64,000 nucleotides of DNA. Source: Oryzomonas sp. (lineage in GTDB: Bacteria; Desulfobacterota; Desulfuromonadia; Geobacterales; Pseudopelobacteraceae). This document shows positions 42,765 through 51,078 of the stretch, one piece after another (the first letter of the stretch is position 1; each line of letters begins with the position of its first letter). Location of the stretch: positions 22,835-86,834 of the forward strand of contig JARLHN010000040.1 of assembly GCA_031292255.1 (NCBI GenBank), written 5' to 3'. The notes below the pieces were generated by a model, which was not told where the DNA came from, ran no database searches, and saw nothing but the letters and a program-made list of their open reading frames with translations. Position numbers and translations under genes: made by a program.

Positions 42765-42932
42765 TCAGGCGGCGGAGTTGAGCAGGGAACACCCCTCGTT
42801 CAGGTAGTCGGACGCATGGACCTGATCGACAACCCAATAGAGGTTATCCCGTCCCAACAAGATGGCAACCGGCTCTTTAAGGCCGATGGCATACATCTGT
42901 GCCACGGAATAAAATGAGAATTTGGCGTACAC
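42765..42932 (-). CDS. Small protein of 55 residues, unknown family
   Basis: GTG-initiated ORF with GGGGAGAAAACC directly before the start, encoding MYAKFSFYSVAQMYAIGLKE in its first 20 residues, then an LLGRDNLYWVVDQ segment and ending LNSAA. Composition is protein-like (aromatic and hydrophobic residues well spread). It lies antisense to nothing annotated, in the 423-bp gap between the selenoprotein and the HD gene. An inverted repeat CTGAGGC/GCCTCAG (about 42748-42768) at its end may act as a weak terminator. I recognise no family. Confidence 0.5.
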   Translation of the reverse strand: MYAKFSFYSVAQMYAIGLKEPVAILLGRDNLYWVVDQVHASDYLNEGCSLLNSAA

Positions 42933-43046
42933 GGTTTTCTCCCCTTGTCTGTTTCGGGTCTTGTTTTGGATGCTGCTAGGATAGCATAAGACGTGCCAGA
43001 AGTTTGCCGTTATAAAAACAGTACGTTACGGCTTTGTGACGAAATA

Positions 43047-43076
43047 TTGACTTTGTGTGGCTGTTGTTGTTATAAA
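43047..43076 (+). promoter_or_regulatory. Sigma-70-like promoter before the HD-domain gene
   Basis: TTGACT followed after 17-18 bases by TTATAA/TATAAA. The -10 ends 33 bp before the ATG at 43110. Confidence 0.6.
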
Positions 43077-43109
43077 CTGCTGTCTAAAATTTGACTTTAT
43101 GAGGATACC

Positions 43110-43679
43110 ATGCTGGATATGATTGGGATTTTGGGCAGGTACTTTGAGGGGGAGGCGCTGACGAACGTGGCCACCCACGGACGTGTAGTGGCGGACCTTG
43201 CCCTGGCTGTCGGCCGTGAGGCATCACTGCCCGGCGAGGAGTGCGCCTTTATAGAGGAAGCGGCGATACTGCACGATATTGGCGTATGCAGGGTTGCCGC
43301 ACCGGAAATCGGGGCGCTGGGGCCCCATCCCTACATCATGCACGGCATCCTGGGGCGTGAGATCCTCGAACACGAAGGCCTGCCGCGGCACGCCATGGTG
43401 TGCGAACGCCACATCGGCGTTGGCCTGACGGTCACCGATATCGTTGATCGGCAGCTCCCGCTCCCTTGCCGGGATATGGCGCCCCGGACGACCGCAGAAG
43501 AGATCATCTGCTTTGCCGACCTGTTTTTTTCCAAGAAGCCGGGCCGGCTGAAGCATAGAAAGCCGGCGGAACAGGTCCGCGAAAAACTTTCCCATTTTGG
43601 ACAGGATAAAGTTCAAATTTTTGACACGTGGATGGTGCGTTTCGGAGCGGCTCTCCGTGTGGTCCCGACAATCTGCTAA
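43110..43679 (+). CDS. HD-domain phosphohydrolase-like protein
   Basis: 189 residues. The HD motif is complete: H23, H55-D56 in AAILHDIGVCR, further His ligands in MHGILG and CERHIGVGL. The layout resembles stand-alone HDIG proteins that hydrolyse nucleotides or phosphate esters. No signal peptide. ATGAGGATACC with GAGGA before the ATG is the ribosome site. The substrate is unknown and no neighbour suggests one. Confidence 0.85.
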   Translation: MLDMIGILGRYFEGEALTNVATHGRVVADLALAVGREASLPGEECAFIEEAAILHDIGVCRVAAPEIGALGPHPYIMHGILGREILEHEGLPRHAMVCERHIGVGLTVTDIVDRQLPLPCRDMAPRTTAEEIICFADLFFSKKPGRLKHRKPAEQVREKLSHFGQDKVQIFDTWMVRFGAALRVVPTIC

Positions 43680-43821
43680 ACGCGGCCTGAATCCTCGTTA
43701 GGATGCCGCCTAGCAGCAGGGGCTGTTTTGTATACGTAATTATGATTGCATTTGATCCGGCTATGCAGTAAATTGACACTCCTTTTTGCAGGCACTCTCG
43801 CAGCATTTCCAGGTGGTTTCA

Positions 43822-44901
43822 TTGCAGCAGGATACCCTCACAATCGAACAACTCCGCGCCAGCATCGACGACATCGACAACCGGATCGTCGAGCTTCTCA
43901 ACGAACGTGCCCGGGTAGTGATCGAAGTCGGCAAGCTCAAGTCCGGCAGCAATATGGAGTTTCATGTCCCCAGCCGTGAGCGCAGGATTTACGAACGCCT
44001 GCTCAGCCTCAATTCCGGCCCGTTCCCCAATGACGCCCTGCGCAGTATCTACCGCGAGATCATTTCCGCCAGTCTTGCCCTGGAATCGCCCATGAAAGTG
44101 GCCTTCCTGGGACCCAGGGCCACCTTCAGCCACTTGGCGACCATGCAGCAGTTCGGCCTGTCCGCGGAACTGGTGCCGCTCAAGTCGATCCCGTCGGTCT
44201 TCGAGGAGGTGGAGAAAGGCAAGGCGCTGTACGGCGTGGTGCCGGTGGAAAATTCCACGGAAGGGGTCGTTTCCCATACCCTCGACATGTTCGTGGAGAG
44301 CAGTTTGAAGGTAACCGCCGAGATCCTGCTGGAAGTCCATCACGATCTGTTGTCCCGTACCGGGCGGCTTGAAGACATCAAGAAGGTTTATTCCCATTCT
44401 CAGCCCATCGCCCAGTGCCGCCAATGGCTTGATGAAAACCTGCCCGGCGTGCCGTTGGTGGACGTGGCCTCCACCGCCGTGGCGGCCCAGATCGTCAGCG
44501 AAGACTATACCGCCGCCGCCATTGCCAGCGAGCTGGCCGGTTCGCTCTATGATCTCAAGGTGATCAGGAGCAGGATCGAGGACCAGGTCAACAACTTTAC
44601 CCGGTTCCTGGTGATTGCCCGCAAGGGTGGCGAGCGCTCGGGCAACGACAAGACCTCGATACTGTTTTCCGTCAAGGATGAACCGGGGATTCTGTGCCGT
44701 ATGCTGGAACCTTTCGCCAATCGCGGCATCAACCTCTCCAAGATCGAATCGCGGCCATACAAGAAAAAAGCCTGGGAATATATCTTTTTCCTCGACCTGT
44801 TCGGCCACGCCTCGGAACCGGAAGTGGCCGCGGCCCTGGATGAGCTCAAACAGTGCTGTCAATTTCTCAAGATCCTCGGGTCCTATCCGCGGTCGATGTA
44901 A
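43822..44901 (+). CDS. pheA: Bifunctional chorismate mutase / prephenate dehydratase
   Basis: P-protein making phenylpyruvate from chorismate. About 359 residues: AroQ-type chorismate mutase (about 5-85, LRASIDDIDNRIVELLNERARVVIEVGKLK in part), prephenate dehydratase (about 92-272, VAFLGPRATFSHLA, PVENSTEGVV, and the TRFLVIAR end), and an ACT domain (about 280-355, DEPGILCRMLEPFANRGINLSKIESRP), which senses phenylalanine. I start at TTG 43822, with AGGTGG five bases upstream; an upstream TTG at 43786 is in frame but has no ribosome site. It heads the operon of aromatic genes. Confidence 0.93.
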   Translation: MQQDTLTIEQLRASIDDIDNRIVELLNERARVVIEVGKLKSGSNMEFHVPSRERRIYERLLSLNSGPFPNDALRSIYREIISASLALESPMKVAFLGPRATFSHLATMQQFGLSAELVPLKSIPSVFEEVEKGKALYGVVPVENSTEGVVSHTLDMFVESSLKVTAEILLEVHHDLLSRTGRLEDIKKVYSHSQPIAQCRQWLDENLPGVPLVDVASTAVAAQIVSEDYTAAAIASELAGSLYDLKVIRSRIEDQVNNFTRFLVIARKGGERSGNDKTSILFSVKDEPGILCRMLEPFANRGINLSKIESRPYKKKAWEYIFFLDLFGHASEPEVAAALDELKQCCQFLKILGSYPRSM

Positions 44902-44913
44902 GGGTGAGACGGC

Positions 44914-45777
44914 ATGTCCATGATCATTGAGCGTCTGGCCGTTATCGGCGTCGGCCTGATCGGCGGTTCTTTTGCACGGGCACTGCGTGAAGCAGGCACT
45001 GTCGGCACCATCATCGGCATCGACACCGACCGGGACAACCTTAGCCAGGCCCTGACCCTTGGGATTGTCGATGAGGTCGCCCACGATGCCGCCGAAGGCG
45101 TGCGGGATGCCCAGGCAGTATTCATTTCGGTTCCCGTCTGTTCCATTCCGATGGTGGTCAGGGCGATTGCCCCCTTTCTCCCCAGCGGCTGCATAGTCAG
45201 CGACGGCGGCAGCGTCAAGTCCGCCATCGTGCATGAGTGCGAGACGCTCATGCCGCCCGGATGCTTTTTCATCGGCGGACATCCAATTGCCGGCACCGAG
45301 CACTCGGGGGCAACGGCGGCCTTTGCTACCCTCTTTACCGGCAAGCGCTGCATCCTGACCCCGACCCCGGCCACCGATGCCGGGGCGTACGATACCATGG
45401 CACGGCTCTGGCAGTCTGCCGGAGCCAATGTCTGCTCCATGGAGCCGGAGCACCACGACCGGATCTTCGCTGAAATATCCCACCTGCCGCATGTCGTGGC
45501 GTACTCCCTGGTGCATGCCGTGGGAACAGCCGATGTGGAAGGGGAGAACGTCCTTTCCTACACCGCCGGAGGTTTCAGGGATTTTACCCGTATCGCCTCT
45601 TCCGACCCTATCATGTGGCGCGACATAGCCCTGATGAACAGGGGAGCCCTTCTGGCAAGCATCGACGGATTTTCGGCGAGCCTGGCGGAGCTGCGTCAGC
45701 GCATCGACCATAGTGATTCTGCGGCGTTGGCCGAGTTTTTTACCATTGCCAAACAATTCCGCGATGGTATTCTCTGA
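44914..45777 (+). CDS. tyrA: Prephenate dehydrogenase
   Basis: Oxidative decarboxylation of prephenate to 4-hydroxyphenylpyruvate for tyrosine. 287 residues. NAD-binding motif GVGLIGGSFARAL (about 12-24), substrate region GGHPIAGTEHSGATAAFATLF and HDRIFAEISHLPHVVAYSL with the catalytic His. No C-terminal ACT domain is present. It begins 12 bp after pheA. Confidence 0.94.
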   Translation: MSMIIERLAVIGVGLIGGSFARALREAGTVGTIIGIDTDRDNLSQALTLGIVDEVAHDAAEGVRDAQAVFISVPVCSIPMVVRAIAPFLPSGCIVSDGGSVKSAIVHECETLMPPGCFFIGGHPIAGTEHSGATAAFATLFTGKRCILTPTPATDAGAYDTMARLWQSAGANVCSMEPEHHDRIFAEISHLPHVVAYSLVHAVGTADVEGENVLSYTAGGFRDFTRIASSDPIMWRDIALMNRGALLASIDGFSASLAELRQRIDHSDSAALAEFFTIAKQFRDGIL

Positions 45778-45814
45778 ACGAGAAAAATCAATTATGTCAC
45801 AAACGGAGTCCTGC

Positions 45815-47104
45815 GTGAAATCCATCACCATACATCCTGCATCGTCCGCCACGGGGGAGATCGTTGTCCCCGGCGACAAGTCCATCTCACATCGCTCCGT
45901 CATGTTGGGCGCCATCGCCAATGGCATCACCACGGTCAGGGGCTTCCTGCGCGGCGAGGACAACATGGCAACCATGGGGGCCTTTCGTGCCATGGGGGTG
46001 CGGATCGAGGACGACGGCGAAACCGTGGTCATACACGGCCAGGGGCTGCATGGCCTCAAGGAGCCGACGGACATCATCGATTGCGGTAATTCCGGCACCA
46101 GCATCCGGCTTTTGACCGGTCTTTTGGCCGGACAATCCTTTTTCACGGTGGTAACCGGCGACCAGTATCTGCGCAAGCGCCCCATGAAGCGGGTGGTGGA
46201 GCCGCTTGCCCGCATGGGCGCCCGCATAATGGGGCGTGACAAGGCTACGCTGGCGCCGCTTGCCATCAGCGGTGGCTCCCTGAATGCAATCGGCTATGAA
46301 TCGCCGGTTTCCAGCGCCCAGGTGAAATCCGCCATCATGCTGGCCGGCCTGTATGCCGACGGAGAGACCTCCGTCCGCGAGCCGACCCTTTCCCGCGACC
46401 ATTCCGAGCGCATGTTCCGGCTGTTCGGCGCATCGCTCGGGGTGTTTAAAAACGGGGTCACGGTGCGAGGCGGCACGGAGCTTACCGGCCAGGAAATCAA
46501 CGTGCCGGGCGATATTTCCTCGGCAGCCTTCTTTATGGTCGCGGCCCTGATCACGGCCGGGTCCGAACTGCTTATCCGCAACGTGGGCGTCAATCCGACC
46601 CGTACGGGCATCATCGACATCCTCAGATCCATGGGGGGGCGAATCGAACTGATCGACGAACGCGAAGTCTCCGGCGAGCCGGTGGCCGACATCCTGGTGC
46701 GTTCGTCGCAGTTGAAGGCCATCGATATCGCAGGCCCCGTCGTGCCGCGGGCCATCGACGAGTTCCCGGCCATCTGCGTGGCGGCGGCTTGCGCGGAAGG
46801 GCGCACCACGGTCAGGGACGCTCGCGAATTGCGGGTCAAGGAGACCGACCGGATCGCAGCCATGGCAACAAACCTGCGTGTCCTCGGCGTTACGGTGGAG
46901 GAATGCGACGACGGCATGGACATCGTCGGGGCGGAGAGCCTCGGAGGTGGCGCCGTGGAGAGCTTTGGAGATCATCGCATCGCCATGTCACTGTCGGTTG
47001 CGGCCCTGGTGTCGCAAGGCGGCATCACCATCGGCGACGTGGATTGCGTGGCAACGTCGTTTCCCTCCTTTTTCCCGCTGCTGGAACAGGTCGCCGGCAG
47101 GTGA
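45815..47104 (+). CDS. aroA: 3-phosphoshikimate 1-carboxyvinyltransferase (EPSP synthase)
   Basis: Joins shikimate 3-phosphate and PEP in the shikimate pathway. About 429 residues. Landmarks are GEIVVPGDKSISHRSVMLGAI, LDCGNSGTS-like IDCGNSGTSIRLLTGLLAG, RPMKRVVEPL, and late RVKETDRIAAMATNL and FGDHRIAMSLSVA. I chose GTG 45815 because GGAG lies six bases before it and the family begins with this strand; ATG 45794 would add seven residues and lacks a good site. It follows tyrA by 37 bp. Confidence 0.95.
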   Translation: MKSITIHPASSATGEIVVPGDKSISHRSVMLGAIANGITTVRGFLRGEDNMATMGAFRAMGVRIEDDGETVVIHGQGLHGLKEPTDIIDCGNSGTSIRLLTGLLAGQSFFTVVTGDQYLRKRPMKRVVEPLARMGARIMGRDKATLAPLAISGGSLNAIGYESPVSSAQVKSAIMLAGLYADGETSVREPTLSRDHSERMFRLFGASLGVFKNGVTVRGGTELTGQEINVPGDISSAAFFMVAALITAGSELLIRNVGVNPTRTGIIDILRSMGGRIELIDEREVSGEPVADILVRSSQLKAIDIAGPVVPRAIDEFPAICVAAACAEGRTTVRDARELRVKETDRIAAMATNLRVLGVTVEECDDGMDIVGAESLGGGAVESFGDHRIAMSLSVAALVSQGGITIGDVDCVATSFPSFFPLLEQVAGR

Positions 47105-47109
47105 CGCCG

Positions 47110-47811
47110 ATGAACGCACGTCCCAATGGTCTGATCATCGCCATTGATGGCCCATCCGGTGCAGGAAAGAGCACCATTGCACGTTTGCTGGCCAAGAGGC
47201 TCGGCTACCTTCAGATCGACACCGGCGCCATGTACCGGGCGGTCGCCTTTCTGGTCAGCCAGGCAGGGATCGATCCCGGCGACTCCGCTGCCGTCGAACG
47301 GCTTTGCAACAGTGCGGATATCCGTCTCGACAGTTCCAACTGCCCCCATAGGGTGTTTGCCAATGGCCGGGATGTGACCGAACTGATCCGTACGCCGGAG
47401 ATGTCGCTGATGACCTCGCGCATTTCGGCGCTCAGGCCGGTGCGTGAATCGATGATGATGCTCCAGCGCCGAATGGGGCGGGATGGCGGCGTGGTCCTGG
47501 AGGGGCGGGACATCGGCACGGCCGTCTTTCCCGATGCCGAACTTAAATTTTTTCTTTTCGCCTCTCCGGAGGAACGCGGGAAGCGCCGCTTCGCGGAACT
47601 TGTCGGCAACGGGGAGCGGGTCACCCTGGAAGAGACCATTGAAGCGGTTACCCGGAGGGATCGCCAGGATTCCCAACGCGATCTTGCCCCCCTCAGGCAG
47701 GCCGAAGACGCCATCCCCGTCGATTCCTCCCTGATCGGCATCGACGAGGTGGTGAAGGAAATGGAAGAGATTGCCAGGGAAAAAATCCATCAGACCGGAA
47801 TAACGAAATGA
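47110..47811 (+). CDS. cmk: Cytidylate kinase
   Basis: Phosphorylates CMP and dCMP. 233 residues. P-loop GPSGAGKST (14-22), then LGYLQIDTGAMYRAVAF and GGVVLEGRDIGTAVFPDAELKFF, both diagnostic; TRRDRQDSQRDLAPL holds the lid arginines. It starts 5 bp after aroA and overlaps ispH by ATGA. Confidence 0.95.
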   Translation: MNARPNGLIIAIDGPSGAGKSTIARLLAKRLGYLQIDTGAMYRAVAFLVSQAGIDPGDSAAVERLCNSADIRLDSSNCPHRVFANGRDVTELIRTPEMSLMTSRISALRPVRESMMMLQRRMGRDGGVVLEGRDIGTAVFPDAELKFFLFASPEERGKRRFAELVGNGERVTLEETIEAVTRRDRQDSQRDLAPLRQAEDAIPVDSSLIGIDEVVKEMEEIAREKIHQTGITK

Positions 47812-48650
47812 AAGTACTTCTCGCAAAACGCGCAGGTTTCTGCTTCGGCGTCAAGCGGGCCACCCAGATGGCCTTTGAGGCGGCTGGCATAGACAACAAA
47901 ACCTATACCCTCGGACCGATCATCCACTCCCCGCAGGTCGTCAACAAGCTGGAGGAGATGGGGGTCAAGGTGCTTAAAAATCTGGACACCATGGATAGCG
48001 GCACCATCATCATCCGGTCCCATGGAGTCGCTTCCCACGAGATAGATGAGGCGGTACAAAAACAATTGGATATCGTCGACGCCACCTGTCCCTTCGTAAA
48101 GAAGGCCCAGGAACACGTCAAGAGTCTTTCCGAGACGGGTTATGGCGTCGTTGTGGTTGGTGACGCCGATCATCCCGAGGTTCAGGGGATCGTCTCCTAT
48201 GGCGGCGACAAGGTGTTCGTCGTCGGTTCCGGCGAAGAGGTCAGCAAGCTCCCCAAGATGAACAAGATCGGCGTTGTCGCCCAGACAACCCAGTCATTCG
48301 AAAACCTCAAAAATGTCGTGTCGGAATGCCTCCTGAGGGGCGGCGAGATCCGGGTCTTCAACACGATCTGCGACGCCACGGCGGTGCGCCAGGAGGAGGC
48401 CAAGGAACTGGCGTGCCAGGTTGACTGCATGTTGGTGGTGGGCGGCTTCAACAGCGCCAACACGCGCCGGCTGGCCGAGGTTTGCGCCGAAATTCAGCCG
48501 CGCACCCATCATATTGAAACGGCCGCCGAGATCGTTCCCGGCTGGTTCGATGGGGTGGAGCGAGTCGGTGTGACGGCCGGGGCTTCCACTCCCAAATGGA
48601 TTATCGACGAAGTGGTGAGCCTGATCGAAGATATTAATAAAAGCAATTGA
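47808..48650 (+). CDS. ispH: 4-hydroxy-3-methylbut-2-enyl diphosphate reductase
   Basis: Last enzyme of the MEP isoprenoid pathway, an Fe-S protein. 280 residues. The cluster cysteines are C12 (FCFGVKRA), C94 (DATCPFV) and C188 (NTICDAT); conserved His are H40 (HSPQV) and H122 (DHPEV). It overlaps cmk by four bases. The pairing cmk-ispH-rpsA is common in Geobacter relatives and in some Firmicutes, where ispH is fused to S1. Confidence 0.96.
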   Translation: MKVLLAKRAGFCFGVKRATQMAFEAAGIDNKTYTLGPIIHSPQVVNKLEEMGVKVLKNLDTMDSGTIIIRSHGVASHEIDEAVQKQLDIVDATCPFVKKAQEHVKSLSETGYGVVVVGDADHPEVQGIVSYGGDKVFVVGSGEEVSKLPKMNKIGVVAQTTQSFENLKNVVSECLLRGGEIRVFNTICDATAVRQEEAKELACQVDCMLVVGGFNSANTRRLAEVCAEIQPRTHHIETAAEIVPGWFDGVERVGVTAGASTPKWIIDEVVSLIEDINKSN

Positions 48651-48740
48651 ATTTTTTTGAACACATTGCTATATTATCATGCTTACAAATAACATTTAAA
48701 AAACAGAGAATGATAGAAAACGTCCAGGGGGTAAGTTGTA

Positions 48741-50474
48741 ATGGTTGATTTCAAAAAGCTCGACACTTCAGACACCGGTGAGCAAGACGACGAGGTTGAA
48801 CAGCAAAGCAATGAATTTGCCGCGCTCTACAATGAGAGCCTCAAAGAAAGGCCTGAACGGGATAAAATTATAGAAGGTACGGTCGTCCGCATTGACCAGG
48901 ATACCGTGCTTGTGGATATCGGCCTTAAGTCGGAAGGTTTTGTGTCGGCCAACGAGTTTCGGGATGCCAACGGCGAGATTACGGTTCAGGTCGGTGAGCG
49001 CATAAAGGTGCTCATGACGCGCGAAGATGGGAAAAAAGGGTACATCCTCTCAAAAAGAAAGGCCGACTACCTGGCCGCCTGGGAAAAGATCGGCGGTTTG
49101 GGACAGGAGGGTGGCATCATCGAGGGGACCATTACGGCACGGGTCAACGGCGGTTTCACCGTGGATATCGGCGTTCCGGCCTTCCTTCCCACGTCACAGG
49201 TGGATATCAGGCCGTCGTCCGATGCCGACAGCTATATCGGCCTCAAGTCCAAGTTCAAGATCATCAAGCTCAACCAGAAACGTGACAACATCGTCCTTTC
49301 CCGCCGTGCCATCCTTGAGGATGAACGCGCTTCCGTCCGTGATGTAACCCTCGCCAAGCTCGAAGAAGGGCAGATCGTGGAAGGCGTCGTCAAAAATGTT
49401 ACCGATTACGGGGCGTTTGTCGATCTGGGCGGCGTGGATGGTCTGTTGCACGTCTCCGACCTCTCCTGGGGCCGGGTGGGCAAACCTTCCGATATTCTCA
49501 AGCCGGGTCAGCAGGTGACCGCCAAAGTGCTCAAGTTTGACCGCACCAAGGGGAAGATCTCCCTCGGCATCAAGCAGACCCTTTCCGATCCGTGGCTGGA
49601 CGTGCCTTCCAGGTATCCGTTGGAAACGCGGATCAGGGGCCGGGTTGTCAGCCTGATGGAATACGGCGCCTTCGTGGAATTGGAGCCGGGCGTCGAAGGG
49701 CTGATCCATGTCTCCGAAATGTCATGGACCAAGCGTGTCCGTCGCGCCGCCGATGTGCTCTCCGTCGGCGACGAGGTCGAAGCGATCGTTCTGGGCATTG
49801 ACATGGACAACCGCAAGATATCCCTGGGGCTTAAGCAGGTGTCGGAAAACCCCTGGAAAACTATCGCTGAAAAGTATCCCGTCGGCACCAAGATCGAAGG
49901 ACAGATCAAGAACATGACCGATTTCGGTATGTTCATCGGCATAGAGGACGGCATCGACGGCCTCGTCCATGTCTCGGATATCTCGTGGACCAAGCGGGTC
50001 AAGCACCCCGGCGACGTCTATGAAAAGGGACAACTCGTCATGGCCGTGGTGCTCAAGGTCGATGTTGACAACGAGCGCCTGTCCCTCGGCATCAAACAAC
50101 TCGAACCGGACCCCTGGACCCTTGCTCCCGATAAGTACCGGGCAGGCGCCAAGGTGACCGGCAAAGTGACATCCCTGACCGACTTCGGCGTGTTTGTCGA
50201 ACTGGAAGAGGGGATTGAAGGTCTGATTCACGTATCCGAGCTTTCCCGCGAAAAGGTGCCGTCTGCCAAGGAATTTGCCGCGGTCGGCGATATCCTTGAG
50301 GCGGTTGTTTTGAGCTGTGATTCGCGTGAACGGCGCATTTCGCTCTCCATCAAGTCGATGCACGCCGCAGCCGAAAAGGCCGAGTTTGCCCAGTACTTAA
50401 GTTCCCAAGGAGAGGCGACCTCCAACCTGGGCGAGCTTTTACAGCAGGAAATCAACAATAAAAACAATCAGTGA
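48741..50474 (+). CDS. rpsA: 30S ribosomal protein S1
   Basis: 577 residues with six S1 RNA-binding repeats, each with a G-x-V-x-x-(I/L)-x-D-(F/Y)-G-x-F-V pattern, for example KNVTDYGAFVDLGGVDGLLH, SLMEYGAFVELEPGVEGLIH and SLTDFGVFVELEEGIEGLIH. The first two repeats bind the ribosome; the later four bind mRNA. The 90-bp gap after ispH is AT-rich and may hold an extra promoter. A GGGGGTAAG site precedes the ATG. Confidence 0.97.
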   Translation: MVDFKKLDTSDTGEQDDEVEQQSNEFAALYNESLKERPERDKIIEGTVVRIDQDTVLVDIGLKSEGFVSANEFRDANGEITVQVGERIKVLMTREDGKKGYILSKRKADYLAAWEKIGGLGQEGGIIEGTITARVNGGFTVDIGVPAFLPTSQVDIRPSSDADSYIGLKSKFKIIKLNQKRDNIVLSRRAILEDERASVRDVTLAKLEEGQIVEGVVKNVTDYGAFVDLGGVDGLLHVSDLSWGRVGKPSDILKPGQQVTAKVLKFDRTKGKISLGIKQTLSDPWLDVPSRYPLETRIRGRVVSLMEYGAFVELEPGVEGLIHVSEMSWTKRVRRAADVLSVGDEVEAIVLGIDMDNRKISLGLKQVSENPWKTIAEKYPVGTKIEGQIKNMTDFGMFIGIEDGIDGLVHVSDISWTKRVKHPGDVYEKGQLVMAVVLKVDVDNERLSLGIKQLEPDPWTLAPDKYRAGAKVTGKVTSLTDFGVFVELEEGIEGLIHVSELSREKVPSAKEFAAVGDILEAVVLSCDSRERRISLSIKSMHAAAEKAEFAQYLSSQGEATSNLGELLQQEINNKNNQ

Positions 50475-50498
50475 ATTTATAAAGCGGGAGATGATACC

Positions 50499-50777
50499 AT
50501 GACCAAAAGTGAATTGATCGAAAAAGTCGTCCAGACACACGGGATGTTGAATATGAAGGTTTCCGAAGCCCTTGTGAACACGGTTTTCGATTCCATCGAA
50601 GAGGCCCTGAAGACCGGTGACAAGGTGGAAATTCGCGGGTTTGGCAGCTTTACGATACGCGAGCGCTCGGGTCGTGAGGCCCGCAATCCCAAGAGCGGAG
50701 AAATCGTTCGCATCCCGGCGAAAAAGACACCGTTCTTCAAGACCGGCAAGGAACTGAAGGAACGGGTAAACTGCTGA
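50499..50777 (+). CDS. ihfB: Integration host factor, beta-type subunit (HU/IHF family)
   Basis: DNA-bending protein of 92 residues. Family motif GFGSFTIRERSGREARNPKSGE with the intercalating proline in ARNPKSGEIVRIPAKKTPFFKTGKELK. Location after rpsA matches ihfB in many proteobacteria. It also supplies a host factor for sigma-54 promoters and integrases, both present in this window. GGGAGA precedes the ATG. Confidence 0.92.
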   Translation: MTKSELIEKVVQTHGMLNMKVSEALVNTVFDSIEEALKTGDKVEIRGFGSFTIRERSGREARNPKSGEIVRIPAKKTPFFKTGKELKERVNC

Positions 50778-50811
50778 GCAGTCTGGAGCGTTTTTAAAAG
50801 GATGCACCGCC

Positions 50812-50898
50812 GCCCGGATGGCGGAACTGGTAGACGCAAGAGACTTAAAATCTCTCGACTCTCGGGTCGTGCCGGTTCGATTCCGGCTCCGGGCACCA
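50812..50898 (+). tRNA. tRNA-Leu (anticodon TAA)
   Basis: Acceptor GCCCGGA pairs with TCCGGGC, followed by A and an encoded CCA. The anticodon stem AGAGA/TCTCT encloses the loop CTTAAAA with anticodon TAA. A long variable arm (CGACTCTCGGGTCG region) and the T arm GCCGG-TTCGATT-CCGGC complete a class II tRNA of 87 nt. It is the probable attachment site of the island to its right. Confidence 0.96.
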
Positions 50899-50933
50899 AG
50901 ACATAATCCAAGGAAGATCGAAGAAGTATTAAA

Positions 50934-50957
50934 GCCCCTGATAAATCAGGGGTTTTT
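50934..50957 (+). terminator. Rho-independent terminator after tRNA-Leu
   Basis: CCCCTGAT-AA-ATCAGGGG followed by five T residues. Confidence 0.88.
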
Positions 50958-51078
50958 GTTTTTGTGTTGTCCGATATTGTTTGGTTTGGTATGCTGCAAT
51001 CCATAAGTTTTGGGGGCTGATTTTGAGGTGTAAAGCCCCCAAGGTAAAATGGAAGCCCCCAAAAAGGAGGTAAGCCCC

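Noticed and set aside
43819-46266. 815-codon open frame on the minus strand
   Set aside because: Antisense to pheA, tyrA and aroA, which carry all catalytic motifs. No recognisable protein features.
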